A DNA stretch of 64,000 nt from SIG607 sp036307305 (GCA_036307305.1 JAXJXV010000008.1:1-64000); one strand, 5' to 3'; shown: positions 16,725 through 26,979, counted from the first letter of the stretch. A program made the numbers and translations. The notes: a model not told the origin generated them from the sequence alone.

Positions 16725-17255
16725 TTATTCGTCATTATCATCGTCATACGCAGGTTCGGACTCGCGGCGTCTTTTTACTACGTGCATAGCAATTAAGGCA
16801 CCGATTGCCACTACCATACCGCCTGCGAAGAGTACGATATGGAGTACCGGAATGCCGGCAACGGTTGCGCTGCCATCTTCTGCTGAGTCAGTTTCGGAAT
16901 TGGATTCTTCCGGGTCATTCTCTGTTGTGGCAGGAGCTTGCGTCGGCTCCGGAACTGTGATAGCAGAATTCATACAGGTTAAGATGTACGATTTGCTGCC
17001 GCCGATTTCCATACGGAGCACACCGTCCTGTCCTACTTTTACAGTGCCGGGATATAATCCGGCATCTGTTTTAAGTTGGAACTCCACACCGACCCATTCG
17101 GTACCGAGCTGGATTTCCAGTTTCTCAGCTTCCATCAGCTGAAGTTCATCTCCGGTCGTGCCTTGCTTTGTCTCTGCCATGACCTGAACAGGAAAGCAAA
17201 GGATGCACAGCATTGCCACGCATAGGAGAATCGATTTAATCGTTTTTGATTTCAT
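16725..17255 (-). CDS. secreted, single-pass membrane protein (unknown)
   Basis: A 176-residue protein with a signal peptide (residues 1-27, LLCVAMLCILCFPVQVMA), a small beta-rich domain (KLEIQLGTEWVGVEFQLKTD, residues about 45-95), and an acidic Ser/Thr-rich linker. A membrane segment (VLHIVLFAGGMVVAIGALIA) follows, then a KRRRE cytoplasmic tail with acidic end DDDNDE. It lies three bases after the giant SpaA gene and surely shares its transcript. It may be an accessory or partner of that adhesin. I recognise no family. Confidence 0.7.
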   Translation of the reverse strand: MKSKTIKSILLCVAMLCILCFPVQVMAETKQGTTGDELQLMEAEKLEIQLGTEWVGVEFQLKTDAGLYPGTVKVGQDGVLRMEIGGSKSYILTCMNSAITVPEPTQAPATTENDPEESNSETDSAEDGSATVAGIPVLHIVLFAGGMVVAIGALIAMHVVKRRRESEPAYDDDNDE

Positions 17256-17258
17256 GGT

Positions 17259-20200
17259 TTATACCTCCGCGTCTTCGCGCTTTCTTCTGCGACCGTAGAT
17301 CACGGTACCGACCATACCGAAGCAGCTGAGTGCCAAAAGACCAAACCAAAGTGCCATGTTGGACTCGTCACCGGTCTTAGGAGGCTCTTCGATGGTGATC
17401 TTATCGTTATGAACCTTAACGGTAAGGGTTTCGTCTGCAACAAGCTCGACCTCGACAGGTTCAGGACGCTTATATCCTGCACTGACTTCATCTTCCACTT
17501 CAGTTACAGTGTACTTTCCGATGCGGAGACCTTCGATGAGGATCTCACCGTTGGCGTCAGTCTTGAAGACTTCATCATAGTTCTCACCGGTTACACGGAA
17601 AGAGAAGCCTTCGAGACGTCCGTCAGAAGAGCTCTTTACGATCTTGAGGTTGCCAACCATATGGTTGTTGATGAAACCGATGCCGGCTTCGTTTTCGACC
17701 TCTACCATCTCACCGTCGTTCACGATTGCGAAGTAATGATAAGCATCGTCCTTGACGTAATTAGCAGGTGCCTGTTTCTCATAGAGGAAGTAGCCGCCGT
17801 ATCTGAGGTTTTCAAGCTCGTAAAGACCAGGCTCATACTCAACCATTTCACCGACGAGAGTGTCGATGTCCGCGTTGAATTCCTTATTTCCGTCTACGTC
17901 CATGTAGATCTCAAAGATGGCACCGGCAAGCAAGTTGTCCGGATAATCCTTATCCACCTTGGTGGTGTGAACCATACCGTAGATATGACGGTTCTCAGCT
18001 TCGATTTCAATAACAGCACCATCGGCGGTTACGTCGATCGGGAAAACAGTGTCATTGGCCACAAAGCCTTCTGCAGGTGCGAGTTCTTTTACGACCCATT
18101 TGCCGAAGCGAACGTCATCGAAGAAGAAAATGCCTTCTGCATCAGACTTGGCTGTGAGCACAGCTCTCTCTTCGGTAAATTCAGTCTCATCCTCGGTAAA
18201 GAGTCCGAACAATGCACCCTCAACAAGTTTGCCGTCTTCGTCTACCTTATAGCCCTTGATATCGCTGCGGATGAACTTATTCTCAAAGGAGATATTGATA
18301 ACTTCGCCTTCAGTCTGGATATTGACTTCGATAGGAGTTTCGTTGAGCACGTAACCTGTGGCAGGTACAAGCTCGCGTACAATCCACTTACCAAAGCGGA
18401 TGTCTTCAAAGCGGAATTTACCTTCGGCGTCAGACTCAGTTACGAGCACTGCGGTTTCTTCGGTAAACTCTGTGGTACCAGGCTTAAATAAGCCGAACTT
18501 CGCACCGGCGATGACATTGCCGTCCTCGTCAAGCTTGAGTCCTTCAATATCACCACGGATATAACGGTTCTCCAGTTTGATTTCGACAACATCGCCATCT
18601 TCCTGAATAGTGATCTGGTATGCCTTTTCGTTAAGCACGAAGCCAACGGCAGGTTCAATCTCACGAACGACCCAGGTACCGTAAGGAATATTCTCGAACT
18701 TGAAGGTACCATCTTCTGCGCTTTCTGTTACCATATACGCATTTTCGCGAGTATACTCATTTTCATCATTGCTGAAGAGACCAAACACGGCGCCTTTAAT
18801 AACCTTGCCGTCTTCATCGACCTTAAGACCGGATACAGAACCGTACTTAAGCTCGTTCTCAATGGCTGCACCGTTATTGACTGCGAGTTCAATGACCTCT
18901 ACGGTTTGCTCTCCGTAAGTAAACTCAAAGCCAAACTTCTCATCACTCAAAATATAATGGTCATCAGTGCTGCGCTCCTGGACATAGTAGCTGCCCAAAG
19001 GCAAGTCGGTGGAAATAACAGCCTTACCGTTTTCATCAAAGATGATGATTTCAATCAGTCCGCCCTCAGGAATCTTAGTGCCATCGGCCGCAACAATGTC
19101 GGTCTGGGCATAGAGACCAAAGGTGATGTTCTTCAGTTCAGCATTCATGCCGATGCCGAAGAGTTCGTTCTGCTCAAGAGCTTTCTCCAAACTCACTTTC
19201 ACTTTCTGGCGTTCGTTATAGAGATTACCGGAAGTTTCGGTGATGGAGATTTCCTGACCGGCATACACGAGCTCGACAGTCTGAACTTTTCCGTTCAGTA
19301 CCATGGAGTGAGGTGCTGTGACTTCCTGGATATCGTATTTACCCAAATAGAGTTCCTTACTGGTGGCGATTCCGTCAGACCCAGTTGTAATAGTGTCCAC
19401 AAGCTCGCCCTTCGCGTAATGCATCACGCCATCCAGGGTGTAGATGTCCTCTGCAGCACGGATCTCAAAGACCGCACCTGCAAGATTCTTTACTTCGTAT
19501 ACCGGTTTGTGCATCTGATCGTTGATTACGACAGACTGGAACACCTCGCCGGTCTTGGTAATATGGATGACGCCTTTCTGCGGCATATTGGAACGCTTTA
19601 CGTTCACGATAGTCAGACCGCCTTCGTCCGTCGCGTCATCTGCAGTAACATCAAAGTAAACCGGGTCTGAGTTAAGCACGTATCCGTAAGGCGCCTTCAC
19701 CTCAACCAAATAGTAACCCTTACCGTATCCCAGTGTCTCAGGAGTGATAAGATAACCATCTTCGTTGGTGTAGAAGGTGTCGATTACAGTGTGTTCCGGA
19801 TAGGTGTATTCCATAGAAACCTTGGTTCCATCCGGATTGTAAATTTGGAATGCTGCACCGGCATACGGAATTGCTAAGCCCGATTCAGCATCGGTCTTCT
19901 GGATCTTCACATAACTGGTGAACGGGGCGTTGTTGATAATGAACTGGTGATAAGCTCCATTTTCACTAATAAAGACATCAAAAGGCTTCATTAAATCAAA
20001 TCCATCGGAGCCTTTAACCTGCTTTACAGTATAAATACCATAAGGCAAAAGATCGGTTTCAGCATAGCCCAATTTATTTGTGACGAGGTATGCACGTTCA
20101 GTTGCCTTTGCGTTCTTATAAGAACCTGCAGATTTTAAATAAACCTCGAACTCTGCGCCGTCTTCCTCAGTTTCAATCTGAGTGTCACCGTTATCCTTGT

Positions 20201-22484
20201 GCTTGAACAAATAGAGACCACCATAGATGATGTTTTCGTAAACATCTTGCTCTACAGTGTTCTTTTCAACGGTATACTGACTTGCATCTACATCAAGCCA
20301 GTAAATGCTCTCATCGAGTAAGTAACCCTCAGACGGAGAAATCTCACGGATGTTCCAACCTTCGCCACACACATAGTAATCGGTGAGAATGTAACCGTTC
20401 TTGTCCGTGGTATAGGTGTCTACGAGTTCGTCGTAGCGATACACACCGTATACTGCACCTGCAAGAGTCGCATCGCCCTGAGATGCACCGTAAGGGAACC
20501 CAAGTCTCTCTACGATCTCATCGGAATTCAATGAGAGAAGCATGGGAACAGCACCACCACTGCCATAACGGAGGTCGGCATCAACTTTTAGGATGTCGGC
20601 ACGCCATTTCTTGAGTACGTTGTGGAACTGGCGCTCTGTTACCTTATTCCACTCGACAGTAATATTCTGCACCTCAGGAATAACGTAACGGTTTGGGGTA
20701 TTTACTTCGGCAAGCTTATAGTCAATGCCAATTGGCACGCGTTCAAATACAGCAACACCTGCTTCGTTGGTAGTAGCTGTCATACTGACTACCTCTCCGT
20801 AAACAGAGGTGCCGGTAAGCTTGAACTTAAGCCCGTTTACAAGTCCGTCTTCAGCGGTCTTGATCACCTTGACGCTGCCATACTGACGAAGGTTTGCGAT
20901 GTCCAGTGTAACAAGCGGACTATTGTCGTCAATGGTGATATTCCATGTGGCGTCACCATCAGGCTGATAGTTCACGGGTACCTTGGTTTCCTTGACAATA
21001 TAGCTGCCGTAGGTAATCTCACCGGATTTCGCATATCCCTTAGAATCGGTAGGACCGATAACAGCAACTTCTTCACCATTGTAATCATATACAGTGAATT
21101 CAGCGCCGCTAAGGTCTTTACCAGACTCATAATCGGATTTCAAAATCTCAACGTGGCCCTTCTTGAGTTTGTTCGATGCATTGATGGTCGCGAGAGCACC
21201 TTTTGCAGTGTTAATGGTAACTGTCCACTCAGTCTGACCATCTCCCTCATAGTTGAACGGGAATGTTGTCTCGACTACTCGATAGGTTCCGTAAGGAATA
21301 TCTGCGGATTTGGCATAACCACGGTCATTGGTAGGTCCAATGGTGGTTACTTTGGTACCTGAGGTGTTATAGACGGTAAATACTGCACCGCTAAGAGCAC
21401 CGTTGTTCTCCGAAGCTTTCTTATAAACCTCAATGTTACCTTTTTTCAGTTCATTCACTGCATTGATGGTAACAACACCATCGTTGGCCGAGCTTACCGT
21501 TCGGGTCCATTCTTTTGTACCTGAATAGGTATAGTCTGTCGGGAACACAGTCTCCACGATTTTATAGGTACCGTAAGGGATGTCTTCCTGAGTACATGCA
21601 TAACCACTGGAGTTTGTAGGACCGATGCCGAATTCTTCGCCAGTCTCAGTATTGGTAGCGAGGAAGTAAGCACCGCTGAGGTTCTTACCGTTAGGATCTT
21701 TTTTGTAGACTTCGATCTTACCGGCTTCCTCTACGAACTGAGGTACAACTACCTGTACAACAGCTTCCGGATAATCGCCTTTACTCATACCAACGATGGT
21801 ACTGAATTCGGGACCACGGTCATTACCAACGTGAGTAACAAAATGAATGCCGTTGTAGTAGCCGGCATAGATTGCAACGTGAGCAATGCTTCCAGTTTCG
21901 ATGTGTTTAAAGGTAACAAGCGAACCGATCGGGATTTCTTCGCTCGGGTTGAAGTTGTCACCGTTAGCGCTCTGTGTGAAACTGATTCTACGTGCTGTAC
22001 CCGCATTTACCCAAGCATTCGCTGCCGTGTTATAAGAGCTGGCAGAACGAGGGTTGGAAGGCTTTGCAACACCGCTGGTGTCAATACCCGCGATATTCGG
22101 CATGTAGTTATAGTACACATAGGTCACATAACTGGCGCAGCAAAGACCGCTGCTCTCGAATCCGGCCAAGTCCGGAGCGAGACCGGTAGCCGTACCGGAT
22201 TTAGTTACGGTTTCAGTACCGTACTTGGTGAGGCCATACGAGATATTCGAGCCGTAGGCCGAAGCTCGGGAACCATATGTTTTGTAGATGGTTCCGTCAT
22301 TTTTCTGCGCTTGCACCTTGTAACCGGTATACGCGAGCGCATCCAAATAGACATTATCCAGCATCTCACTCGGGATGTCCGATGCCGGAGCCGCGAATAC
22401 TGTCGCCGGGATCATCGAGACGATCATTAACATCGCCAGGAAAAGGGACAGGAATCGCGAGCTAAGTTTGGTTCTCTGGGTCAT
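17259..22484 (-). CDS. giant NlpC/P60-like plus SpaA-repeat cell-wall-anchored protein
   Basis: A 1741-residue secreted protein. Residues 1-31 are a signal peptide. Residues about 40-235 resemble an NlpC/P60 cysteine peptidase domain: SSGLCCASYVTYVYY supplies the Cys (115/116) and AHVAIYAGYYNGIHF the His (202). About 14 SpaA/Cna-B-like beta repeats follow from residue 256; each opens with a K-containing strand such as KIEVYKKD or VKIQKTD and most close with an E-containing strand. Three near the C-terminus (GLKVDEDG, GLKLDEDG, GYKVDEDG) are especially alike. The sorting signal PPKTGDES begins at residue 1701, then a membrane segment and RRRKRE. It probably combines mating-contact adhesion with wall remodelling. 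Confidence 0.85.
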   Translation of the reverse strand: MTQRTKLSSRFLSLFLAMLMIVSMIPATVFAAPASDIPSEMLDNVYLDALAYTGYKVQAQKNDGTIYKTYGSRASAYGSNISYGLTKYGTETVTKSGTATGLAPDLAGFESSGLCCASYVTYVYYNYMPNIAGIDTSGVAKPSNPRSASSYNTAANAWVNAGTARRISFTQSANGDNFNPSEEIPIGSLVTFKHIETGSIAHVAIYAGYYNGIHFVTHVGNDRGPEFSTIVGMSKGDYPEAVVQVVVPQFVEEAGKIEVYKKDPNGKNLSGAYFLATNTETGEEFGIGPTNSSGYACTQEDIPYGTYKIVETVFPTDYTYSGTKEWTRTVSSANDGVVTINAVNELKKGNIEVYKKASENNGALSGAVFTVYNTSGTKVTTIGPTNDRGYAKSADIPYGTYRVVETTFPFNYEGDGQTEWTVTINTAKGALATINASNKLKKGHVEILKSDYESGKDLSGAEFTVYDYNGEEVAVIGPTDSKGYAKSGEITYGSYIVKETKVPVNYQPDGDATWNITIDDNSPLVTLDIANLRQYGSVKVIKTAEDGLVNGLKFKLTGTSVYGEVVSMTATTNEAGVAVFERVPIGIDYKLAEVNTPNRYVIPEVQNITVEWNKVTERQFHNVLKKWRADILKVDADLRYGSGGAVPMLLSLNSDEIVERLGFPYGASQGDATLAGAVYGVYRYDELVDTYTTDKNGYILTDYYVCGEGWNIREISPSEGYLLDESIYWLDVDASQYTVEKNTVEQDVYENIIYGGLYLFKHKDNGDTQIETEEDGAEFEVYLKSAGSYKNAKATERAYLVTNKLGYAETDLLPYGIYTVKQVKGSDGFDLMKPFDVFISENGAYHQFIINNAPFTSYVKIQKTDAESGLAIPYAGAAFQIYNPDGTKVSMEYTYPEHTVIDTFYTNEDGYLITPETLGYGKGYYLVEVKAPYGYVLNSDPVYFDVTADDATDEGGLTIVNVKRSNMPQKGVIHITKTGEVFQSVVINDQMHKPVYEVKNLAGAVFEIRAAEDIYTLDGVMHYAKGELVDTITTGSDGIATSKELYLGKYDIQEVTAPHSMVLNGKVQTVELVYAGQEISITETSGNLYNERQKVKVSLEKALEQNELFGIGMNAELKNITFGLYAQTDIVAADGTKIPEGGLIEIIIFDENGKAVISTDLPLGSYYVQERSTDDHYILSDEKFGFEFTYGEQTVEVIELAVNNGAAIENELKYGSVSGLKVDEDGKVIKGAVFGLFSNDENEYTRENAYMVTESAEDGTFKFENIPYGTWVVREIEPAVGFVLNEKAYQITIQEDGDVVEIKLENRYIRGDIEGLKLDEDGNVIAGAKFGLFKPGTTEFTEETAVLVTESDAEGKFRFEDIRFGKWIVRELVPATGYVLNETPIEVNIQTEGEVINISFENKFIRSDIKGYKVDEDGKLVEGALFGLFTEDETEFTEERAVLTAKSDAEGIFFFDDVRFGKWVVKELAPAEGFVANDTVFPIDVTADGAVIEIEAENRHIYGMVHTTKVDKDYPDNLLAGAIFEIYMDVDGNKEFNADIDTLVGEMVEYEPGLYELENLRYGGYFLYEKQAPANYVKDDAYHYFAIVNDGEMVEVENEAGIGFINNHMVGNLKIVKSSSDGRLEGFSFRVTGENYDEVFKTDANGEILIEGLRIGKYTVTEVEDEVSAGYKRPEPVEVELVADETLTVKVHNDKITIEEPPKTGDESNMALWFGLLALSCFGMVGTVIYGRRRKREDAEV

Positions 22485-22520
22485 AACTTTTCAATCCTTT
22501 CTGAATTTTGATATGAAAGG

Positions 22521-22546
22521 AGCCCCAACGCTTTCGCATTGAGGCT
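22521..22546 (-). terminator. hairpin with GAAA tetraloop between CAP and SpaA genes
   Basis: On the minus strand AGCCTCAATGC pairs with GCGTTGGGGCT (11 pairs including G-U) around GAAA. Only a weak T-tract (CCTTTC) follows, so partial termination or mRNA processing is as likely as a full stop. Confidence 0.5.
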
Positions 22547-22563
22547 TCAATTCCTAAATTGGT

Positions 22564-23493
22564 TTAATATTCATCTGTATTCTCGGATGCCACTGTGATG
22601 GCACAGTACCACATATCACTCTCATAGGTGACACCAACTGCAATGTAACAATACTGAGTATCGCCGATATAGTTCCAATGATTCTGGCTGTTCTTCACCA
22701 GCGTTGCCAGTTTCATTGCCACCTCATCAATGGTGCCAACATAACCGGCTTTGGCAATGGCTTCGCGGGCATTGGCTCTGTAATAAGGCTGTCCGCTGCC
22801 GCCAAACACACTGGGATCTACGTATTCTCCATACTGGAGTGCAGTTGCTGCAGCACGCTGATCCGCAGTGCTATGCGCAAAGTTGGAAACCAACTGTCGG
22901 CTTCTATACTGAGCGTATTCTGTCAGACCCGAAAGTCTTGTAGCAGGACTCGAACGGTACTGGTTGATATACTCCAGAACACGCTGGGCTACTGCTGCAG
23001 TGTCATTCTTACCTGCACGAGTTTCTGTGGGAACAGTCTCCGCAGGAGGTTCTGTCGATTCGGGTTCCTTCTGAGTAGGCTCTGTCTGTGGCTTTGTGGT
23101 CTCTGTTGGATTAGTCGTCTCATTGGGCTTTGAACTCTCTGAAGAATTGCCATCACCAGATGACTGCGAAGGAAGGGTTTCTTTGGTTTTGTCCTTGCCC
23201 GTAGTGTCTTGGCTTTGGTTCGAGCCTGGCTTCACTCCCGGGTCATTTGCTTCCTGGTTTTTCTCATCTCGGTCTGAAGCGGATGTGGTATCCAAAGAAT
23301 TCTCAGGGCCCTCTTCAGCCGTGGAGCGACTTTCCAGGGTGTCATCCAACTCGGTCTGGGAGACTGAGGTTGTATATGAGCTATCCAGATTGTCACCTCC
23401 CGAAGGGGAAGAGTTTCCAGATGAGTCTGATGCAGAGCACGCGCAAAGAAGCAGCATACTCAGCGCTAAAAGAATAGCTAAAAGCTTTTTCAT
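22564..23493 (-). CDS. CAP-domain (SCP-like) lipoprotein
   Basis: A 309-residue predicted lipoprotein: the signal peptide ends in LLLCAC with lipid-modified Cys19. Residues about 25-160 are a low-complexity Ser/Thr/Glu linker (for example TEPTQKEPESTEPPAETVP). Residues about 165-305 form a CAP/SCP-like domain (VLEYINQYRSSPATRLSGL, NFAHS, NHWNYIGDTQYCYIAVGV). CAP proteins bind lipids or act extracellularly; in bacteria they are poorly defined. It lies between the conjugation genes and the giant SpaA protein, in the same direction, so it likely belongs to the surface module. Confidence 0.78.
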   Translation of the reverse strand: MKKLLAILLALSMLLLCACSASDSSGNSSPSGGDNLDSSYTTSVSQTELDDTLESRSTAEEGPENSLDTTSASDRDEKNQEANDPGVKPGSNQSQDTTGKDKTKETLPSQSSGDGNSSESSKPNETTNPTETTKPQTEPTQKEPESTEPPAETVPTETRAGKNDTAAVAQRVLEYINQYRSSPATRLSGLTEYAQYRSRQLVSNFAHSTADQRAAATALQYGEYVDPSVFGGSGQPYYRANAREAIAKAGYVGTIDEVAMKLATLVKNSQNHWNYIGDTQYCYIAVGVTYESDMWYCAITVASENTDEY

Positions 23494-23555
23494 GATGCAT
23501 TACCTCCATTCAGGTCGTTTACTATCATTACACGACTGAGTCTGGAGAAATACAA

Positions 23556-23969
23556 CTAACAGGCGAGCTTGAGGAACCCTCGATTCGCCTCATCCACACA
23601 GCGATTGAGCATCTCAAAGAAGCGTTCGGCATTCAATTCGGTGTCCAACCAGTGAGTAGCACGATAAGAATAGCAGCCGACTTCGTCATTGATGGCGTGG
23701 CTACCGAGAATGCTTCTTAAGTTCAGCTCGTTGGCAATTTTCTCTTGCTTGGCTGTGTTGGGTTTGGTGATTGCCTTTGCCAGACAGAACACCATCAGCG
23801 GGTGCAGCTCGGAAAAGGAAATCTGCAGGTAATAATCTCTGTACCCACACATAATGGATGTTTCATCTTCTGCATCTACCTGCAAAAGATTTACCACCAA
23901 TGCACGAGTGTGGTCTGCGATTTCTTTGCGCCGCATCTGCTCTGTTTGAGTCAGATTACACTGGGTCAT
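23556..23969 (-). CDS. hypothetical conjugative-element protein
   Basis: A 137-residue soluble protein with no signal peptide. It begins MTQCNLTQTEQMRRKEIADH and holds a central segment YYLQISFSELHPLMVFCLAK, with a C-terminal helix rich in Asn/Glu. The fold looks like a small alpha/beta sensor, vaguely YbjN or secretion-chaperone-like, but I cannot assign a family. It sits 29 bases after the S1-domain gene with a clear AAGGAG RBS, so it is part of the conjugation operon. Confidence 0.6.
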   Translation of the reverse strand: MTQCNLTQTEQMRRKEIADHTRALVVNLLQVDAEDETSIMCGYRDYYLQISFSELHPLMVFCLAKAITKPNTAKQEKIANELNLRSILGSHAINDEVGCYSYRATHWLDTELNAERFFEMLNRCVDEANRGFLKLAC

Positions 23970-23998
23970 TATATAGGTCTCCTTTCTTAAAACTCGAA

Positions 23999-25099
23999 TT
24001 AGATTACACTGGAGGTGTGTGTGATAACACCCCAGATTCGTTGCTTACCTCGGTCTATACCGAGGATCTTAACCGTTACCTGTGAACCGATCGGTGGACG
24101 TCCACGTTTCGGATAATCACAAAGGCAATCAACGCCGCCTTCCATTGCAACGAATACACCATTCTCATCTACCATTGTTACCGTTCCGATATAGTGGCTT
24201 CCAGCACTGTATTTCTGAATGGCTTTTTCAAATGGGTTTTGCTGCGCTCTCTTAACGGATGCTGCAACCTTAACGCTACTTCTGTCGCTGCGGTCAACCT
24301 TGAGGATTCTCACGATAATGCGTTGGCCGGGTCTGAAGTAAGCACTGGCGTCGATGATTCGCTGATAACTCAACTCCTTCATCGAGATAAAACATTCAGC
24401 GCCGAACAGGTCTACAAATATACCAGATTTGATGACCGATACAATTCGGGCTTCGGCGAGAATGCCATCATAGATCTTATTGTTTCCATCCCAGTCTCGT
24501 GTGAAGTAGTATTCTTTCTGGCGGGCTTTCATTGCATCGAGACGGGACGCCACTGCAATGCCGGTCTCAGGATCCATACCTTTTACGATATAATCGAACT
24601 CGGTACCGAGGCGTTTGGTAAGCATATACCTGTGTACTACCTCAGGATCCTTGCCTCTGTAATCTTTCGGCAGGATGATTGCTTCCGTTGCGGGAATGAT
24701 TACCTTAAAATCGCCGTGATACAGGACTGCGGCAAAACTGCCGTTAATCCTTTCAACACCTTGGACGAAATCGGTAAGGACTCGTTCCGCTTTGTACGAC
24801 TCCATGAGATCAAGGAGATGGTTCTTCGCTTTATCAGACTCGGTTTGCGCATCTCTGCGTTCAGCAATTGAAACAACAGGCTCATCTGACGGTGAGGACT
24901 GAGTTGCAAATTTGGTTTTCTCTTTGACGTCACCGTCGTCTTCTGCTGCTTTCTTGCTGGATTTGGTTCTTGTACCAGACTGGGTTTTCTTCGGAGCCGC
25001 CTTCGGTTTGGACCTTGACTTTTTGGCGTCATCCGGTTGCTCGCCCTGCATCGACTGTTCCAGTTCTTCAGCAGGGACTTTGGATTTCTTTTCTGCCAT
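23999..25099 (-). CDS. S1 RNA-binding-domain protein of the element
   Basis: A 366-residue protein. Residues 1-85 form a highly charged, Lys/Ser/Pro-rich tail. Residues about 85-205 are a unique region (VQGVERINGSFAAVLYHGD). Two S1-type OB folds follow: AEARIVSVIKSGIFVDLFGA (about residue 215) with RPGQRIIVRILKVDR, and YIGTVTMVDENGVFVAMEGG (about residue 302). S1 domains bind single-stranded nucleic acid. S1 proteins recur beside VirD4 on clostridial conjugative elements, but their role in transfer is not established. The RBS is AAGGAGG, 17 bases after VirD4. Confidence 0.82.
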   Translation of the reverse strand: MAEKKSKVPAEELEQSMQGEQPDDAKKSRSKPKAAPKKTQSGTRTKSSKKAAEDDGDVKEKTKFATQSSPSDEPVVSIAERRDAQTESDKAKNHLLDLMESYKAERVLTDFVQGVERINGSFAAVLYHGDFKVIIPATEAIILPKDYRGKDPEVVHRYMLTKRLGTEFDYIVKGMDPETGIAVASRLDAMKARQKEYYFTRDWDGNNKIYDGILAEARIVSVIKSGIFVDLFGAECFISMKELSYQRIIDASAYFRPGQRIIVRILKVDRSDRSSVKVAASVKRAQQNPFEKAIQKYSAGSHYIGTVTMVDENGVFVAMEGGVDCLCDYPKRGRPPIGSQVTVKILGIDRGKQRIWGVITHTSSVI

Positions 25100-25116
25100 T
25101 GGTTTTAACCTCCTTC

Positions 25117-26979
25117 TTAAAAATCAGCCGGCGGCTTTGCCGAACTGTATAGTTTCTTACTCGATGGCTTCTTCGGTTTTGCCTCCGAAGTAGGCTCGGT
25201 CTGGGGAGGAGTAACCTCCTCAGGCGTTGATGCCGGCTTATAATCCAGAATTGACCTCTGGACGATATGCCTTGCCATTGGGTGCTTGGTATAATCGAGT
25301 TTGTCGAGCTTCAGAATGTTGTGACCACGAATGATACACAGCATTTCTTCATTCGGCAATCTCAGTACCTCGTCGGGAGTGAGAAGTCTGCGACGTCCAT
25401 GTCCCTCAAGGCTTCGGTATTGCGGGATTACCTGTGCCAGTGCCAAGGTCTGCCGCACTGTCATTGTGGATTTGACCTGCACTGACATATCTCCCGATCG
25501 TGCGGAGAAGAACTCAGCGGATACATCATCAGAGCAACCCATCATCAGTTGGATGTCACAGTTGCCTATGATTTCGGACCACAGGTTCTTCGGGTATCGG
25601 TTCTGTAGCTGGCCTAAACTCTGTACAGCGAGCATCACACGGATATCTCTGGATCTGACAACCGAAAGCGAACGGGCAAAGTCGGAACCGTCCTCGGCAC
25701 CTCCGATGCGTCCCACATTGTTAAACTCATCTAAAATCAGATTAACGGGAACAGGACACCGTCCCCCGGGTTGTACATCAGCGAATCTGCTGAGTTTAAT
25801 GAACATACAGCTGAAGAACAGAGATGAAAGAAATGACATCGTCGCATCCTGGTCACTGAGTATGATGTAGTACACACACTTTTTCTTCGCCGGTGCGATT
25901 AGGTCGATATCCGAACTGCTGGTGATACGCTGGACCGCTTTGTTCTGCAGCACTTGAAGTCTCGTACCCAAACCCAGTATGATACCGGATTTCACCGTGT
26001 CACTAGACTGAGAAAAAAGATTAAACGGGGCACGTGCCGGATGGTCAAGCGGTAGTTTATTGAACTTGGCTATCAGCTGACCCTCACTGTTCTGAGTAAG
26101 CATCTGGTAAACTGAGGTCAGATTCTTCTGACTGGGATTGAGTTTCTTATCTTGGTCAACCATTAAGATGAGTGCCTTGAGAAGATTGCCTTCACCGTTA
26201 TCCCAGAAGTGATCGCCCTTACCGGAACTGGTGTTACCGATAATGACGTTGGTCAAAACCTGCGCCATCAGGGTATCTCCGTTCAAGTCTGACATACAGT
26301 TCCAGGAATCACCGTGCTCAGGGTTCACGAGATTGAATACCTTCACCTCATAACCTGCGTTGCGGAACAGTTCTACAGTATCGGTATACATCTCGGATTT
26401 GCTGTCGGTCAAAATAGCAGACTCACCACGTCTTATAATCTGGAATAACGCGTTCCGGATAATAGCGCGTGATTTCATGGTACCGGAAGCACCGAAGATG
26501 GCGATGTGTCGGTTCAGTCTGGTGTCTTTTGGCATACACACGGCTTTTCCTTTGTACTCACCAAGGATAGTTCCTTCCACCTGTCCGATGGAGGAGACTT
26601 CGAGTACCTCGTGCATCTCTTTTTCATCCATCCAGGAAGCAGTTCCGTAGATACCGCTGTCACTCTTAGTGAAACCTCTCGGGTCTTGCTGCTTGCCGTC
26701 AAACCGATTGTAAAGCTTATAGACAATGAAGATAGCCCCGCCGATAAGTATCATACCGACAATGGCTTTGAGTCCGATTGCTGTGAATGCCAGAGGTATG
26801 CATACAAGTGGGTTCATATTTACCGGTTTCATCATTGCCTGTCCGGTAAGTCCGCCGGTGTTCATCCAGACTGAGTAGTTGCTGAGCACCTGGCTCATCA
26901 TTCCGCCCAAATAAAGCATTGCGAATAAACCGAGTACCACGGCCATAATGATACCGATGGTTCTTTTTTTATCCTTCAA
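25117..26979 (-). CDS. VirD4/TraG-like type IV coupling protein
   Basis: The coupling ATPase delivers the relaxase-bound DNA strand to the type IV secretion channel. Two N-terminal membrane segments (GIIMAVVLGLFAMLYLGG, and around residues 60-88) precede the ATPase domain. Walker A is GASGTMKS (residues 163-170, with Met replacing Gly before Lys) and Walker B is VNLILDEFNNVG. The most likely start is TTG 26979, behind GGAGGA and overlapping the upstream stop. The frame is open to 27024, and an internal ATG exists at 27009. It resembles the VirD4-like CD1115 family. It belongs to the operon from 39476 leftward. Confidence 0.9.
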   Translation of the reverse strand: MKDKKRTIGIIMAVVLGLFAMLYLGGMMSQVLSNYSVWMNTGGLTGQAMMKPVNMNPLVCIPLAFTAIGLKAIVGMILIGGAIFIVYKLYNRFDGKQQDPRGFTKSDSGIYGTASWMDEKEMHEVLEVSSIGQVEGTILGEYKGKAVCMPKDTRLNRHIAIFGASGTMKSRAIIRNALFQIIRRGESAILTDSKSEMYTDTVELFRNAGYEVKVFNLVNPEHGDSWNCMSDLNGDTLMAQVLTNVIIGNTSSGKGDHFWDNGEGNLLKALILMVDQDKKLNPSQKNLTSVYQMLTQNSEGQLIAKFNKLPLDHPARAPFNLFSQSSDTVKSGIILGLGTRLQVLQNKAVQRITSSSDIDLIAPAKKKCVYYIILSDQDATMSFLSSLFFSCMFIKLSRFADVQPGGRCPVPVNLILDEFNNVGRIGGAEDGSDFARSLSVVRSRDIRVMLAVQSLGQLQNRYPKNLWSEIIGNCDIQLMMGCSDDVSAEFFSARSGDMSVQVKSTMTVRQTLALAQVIPQYRSLEGHGRRRLLTPDEVLRLPNEEMLCIIRGHNILKLDKLDYTKHPMARHIVQRSILDYKPASTPEEVTPPQTEPTSEAKPKKPSSKKLYSSAKPPADF

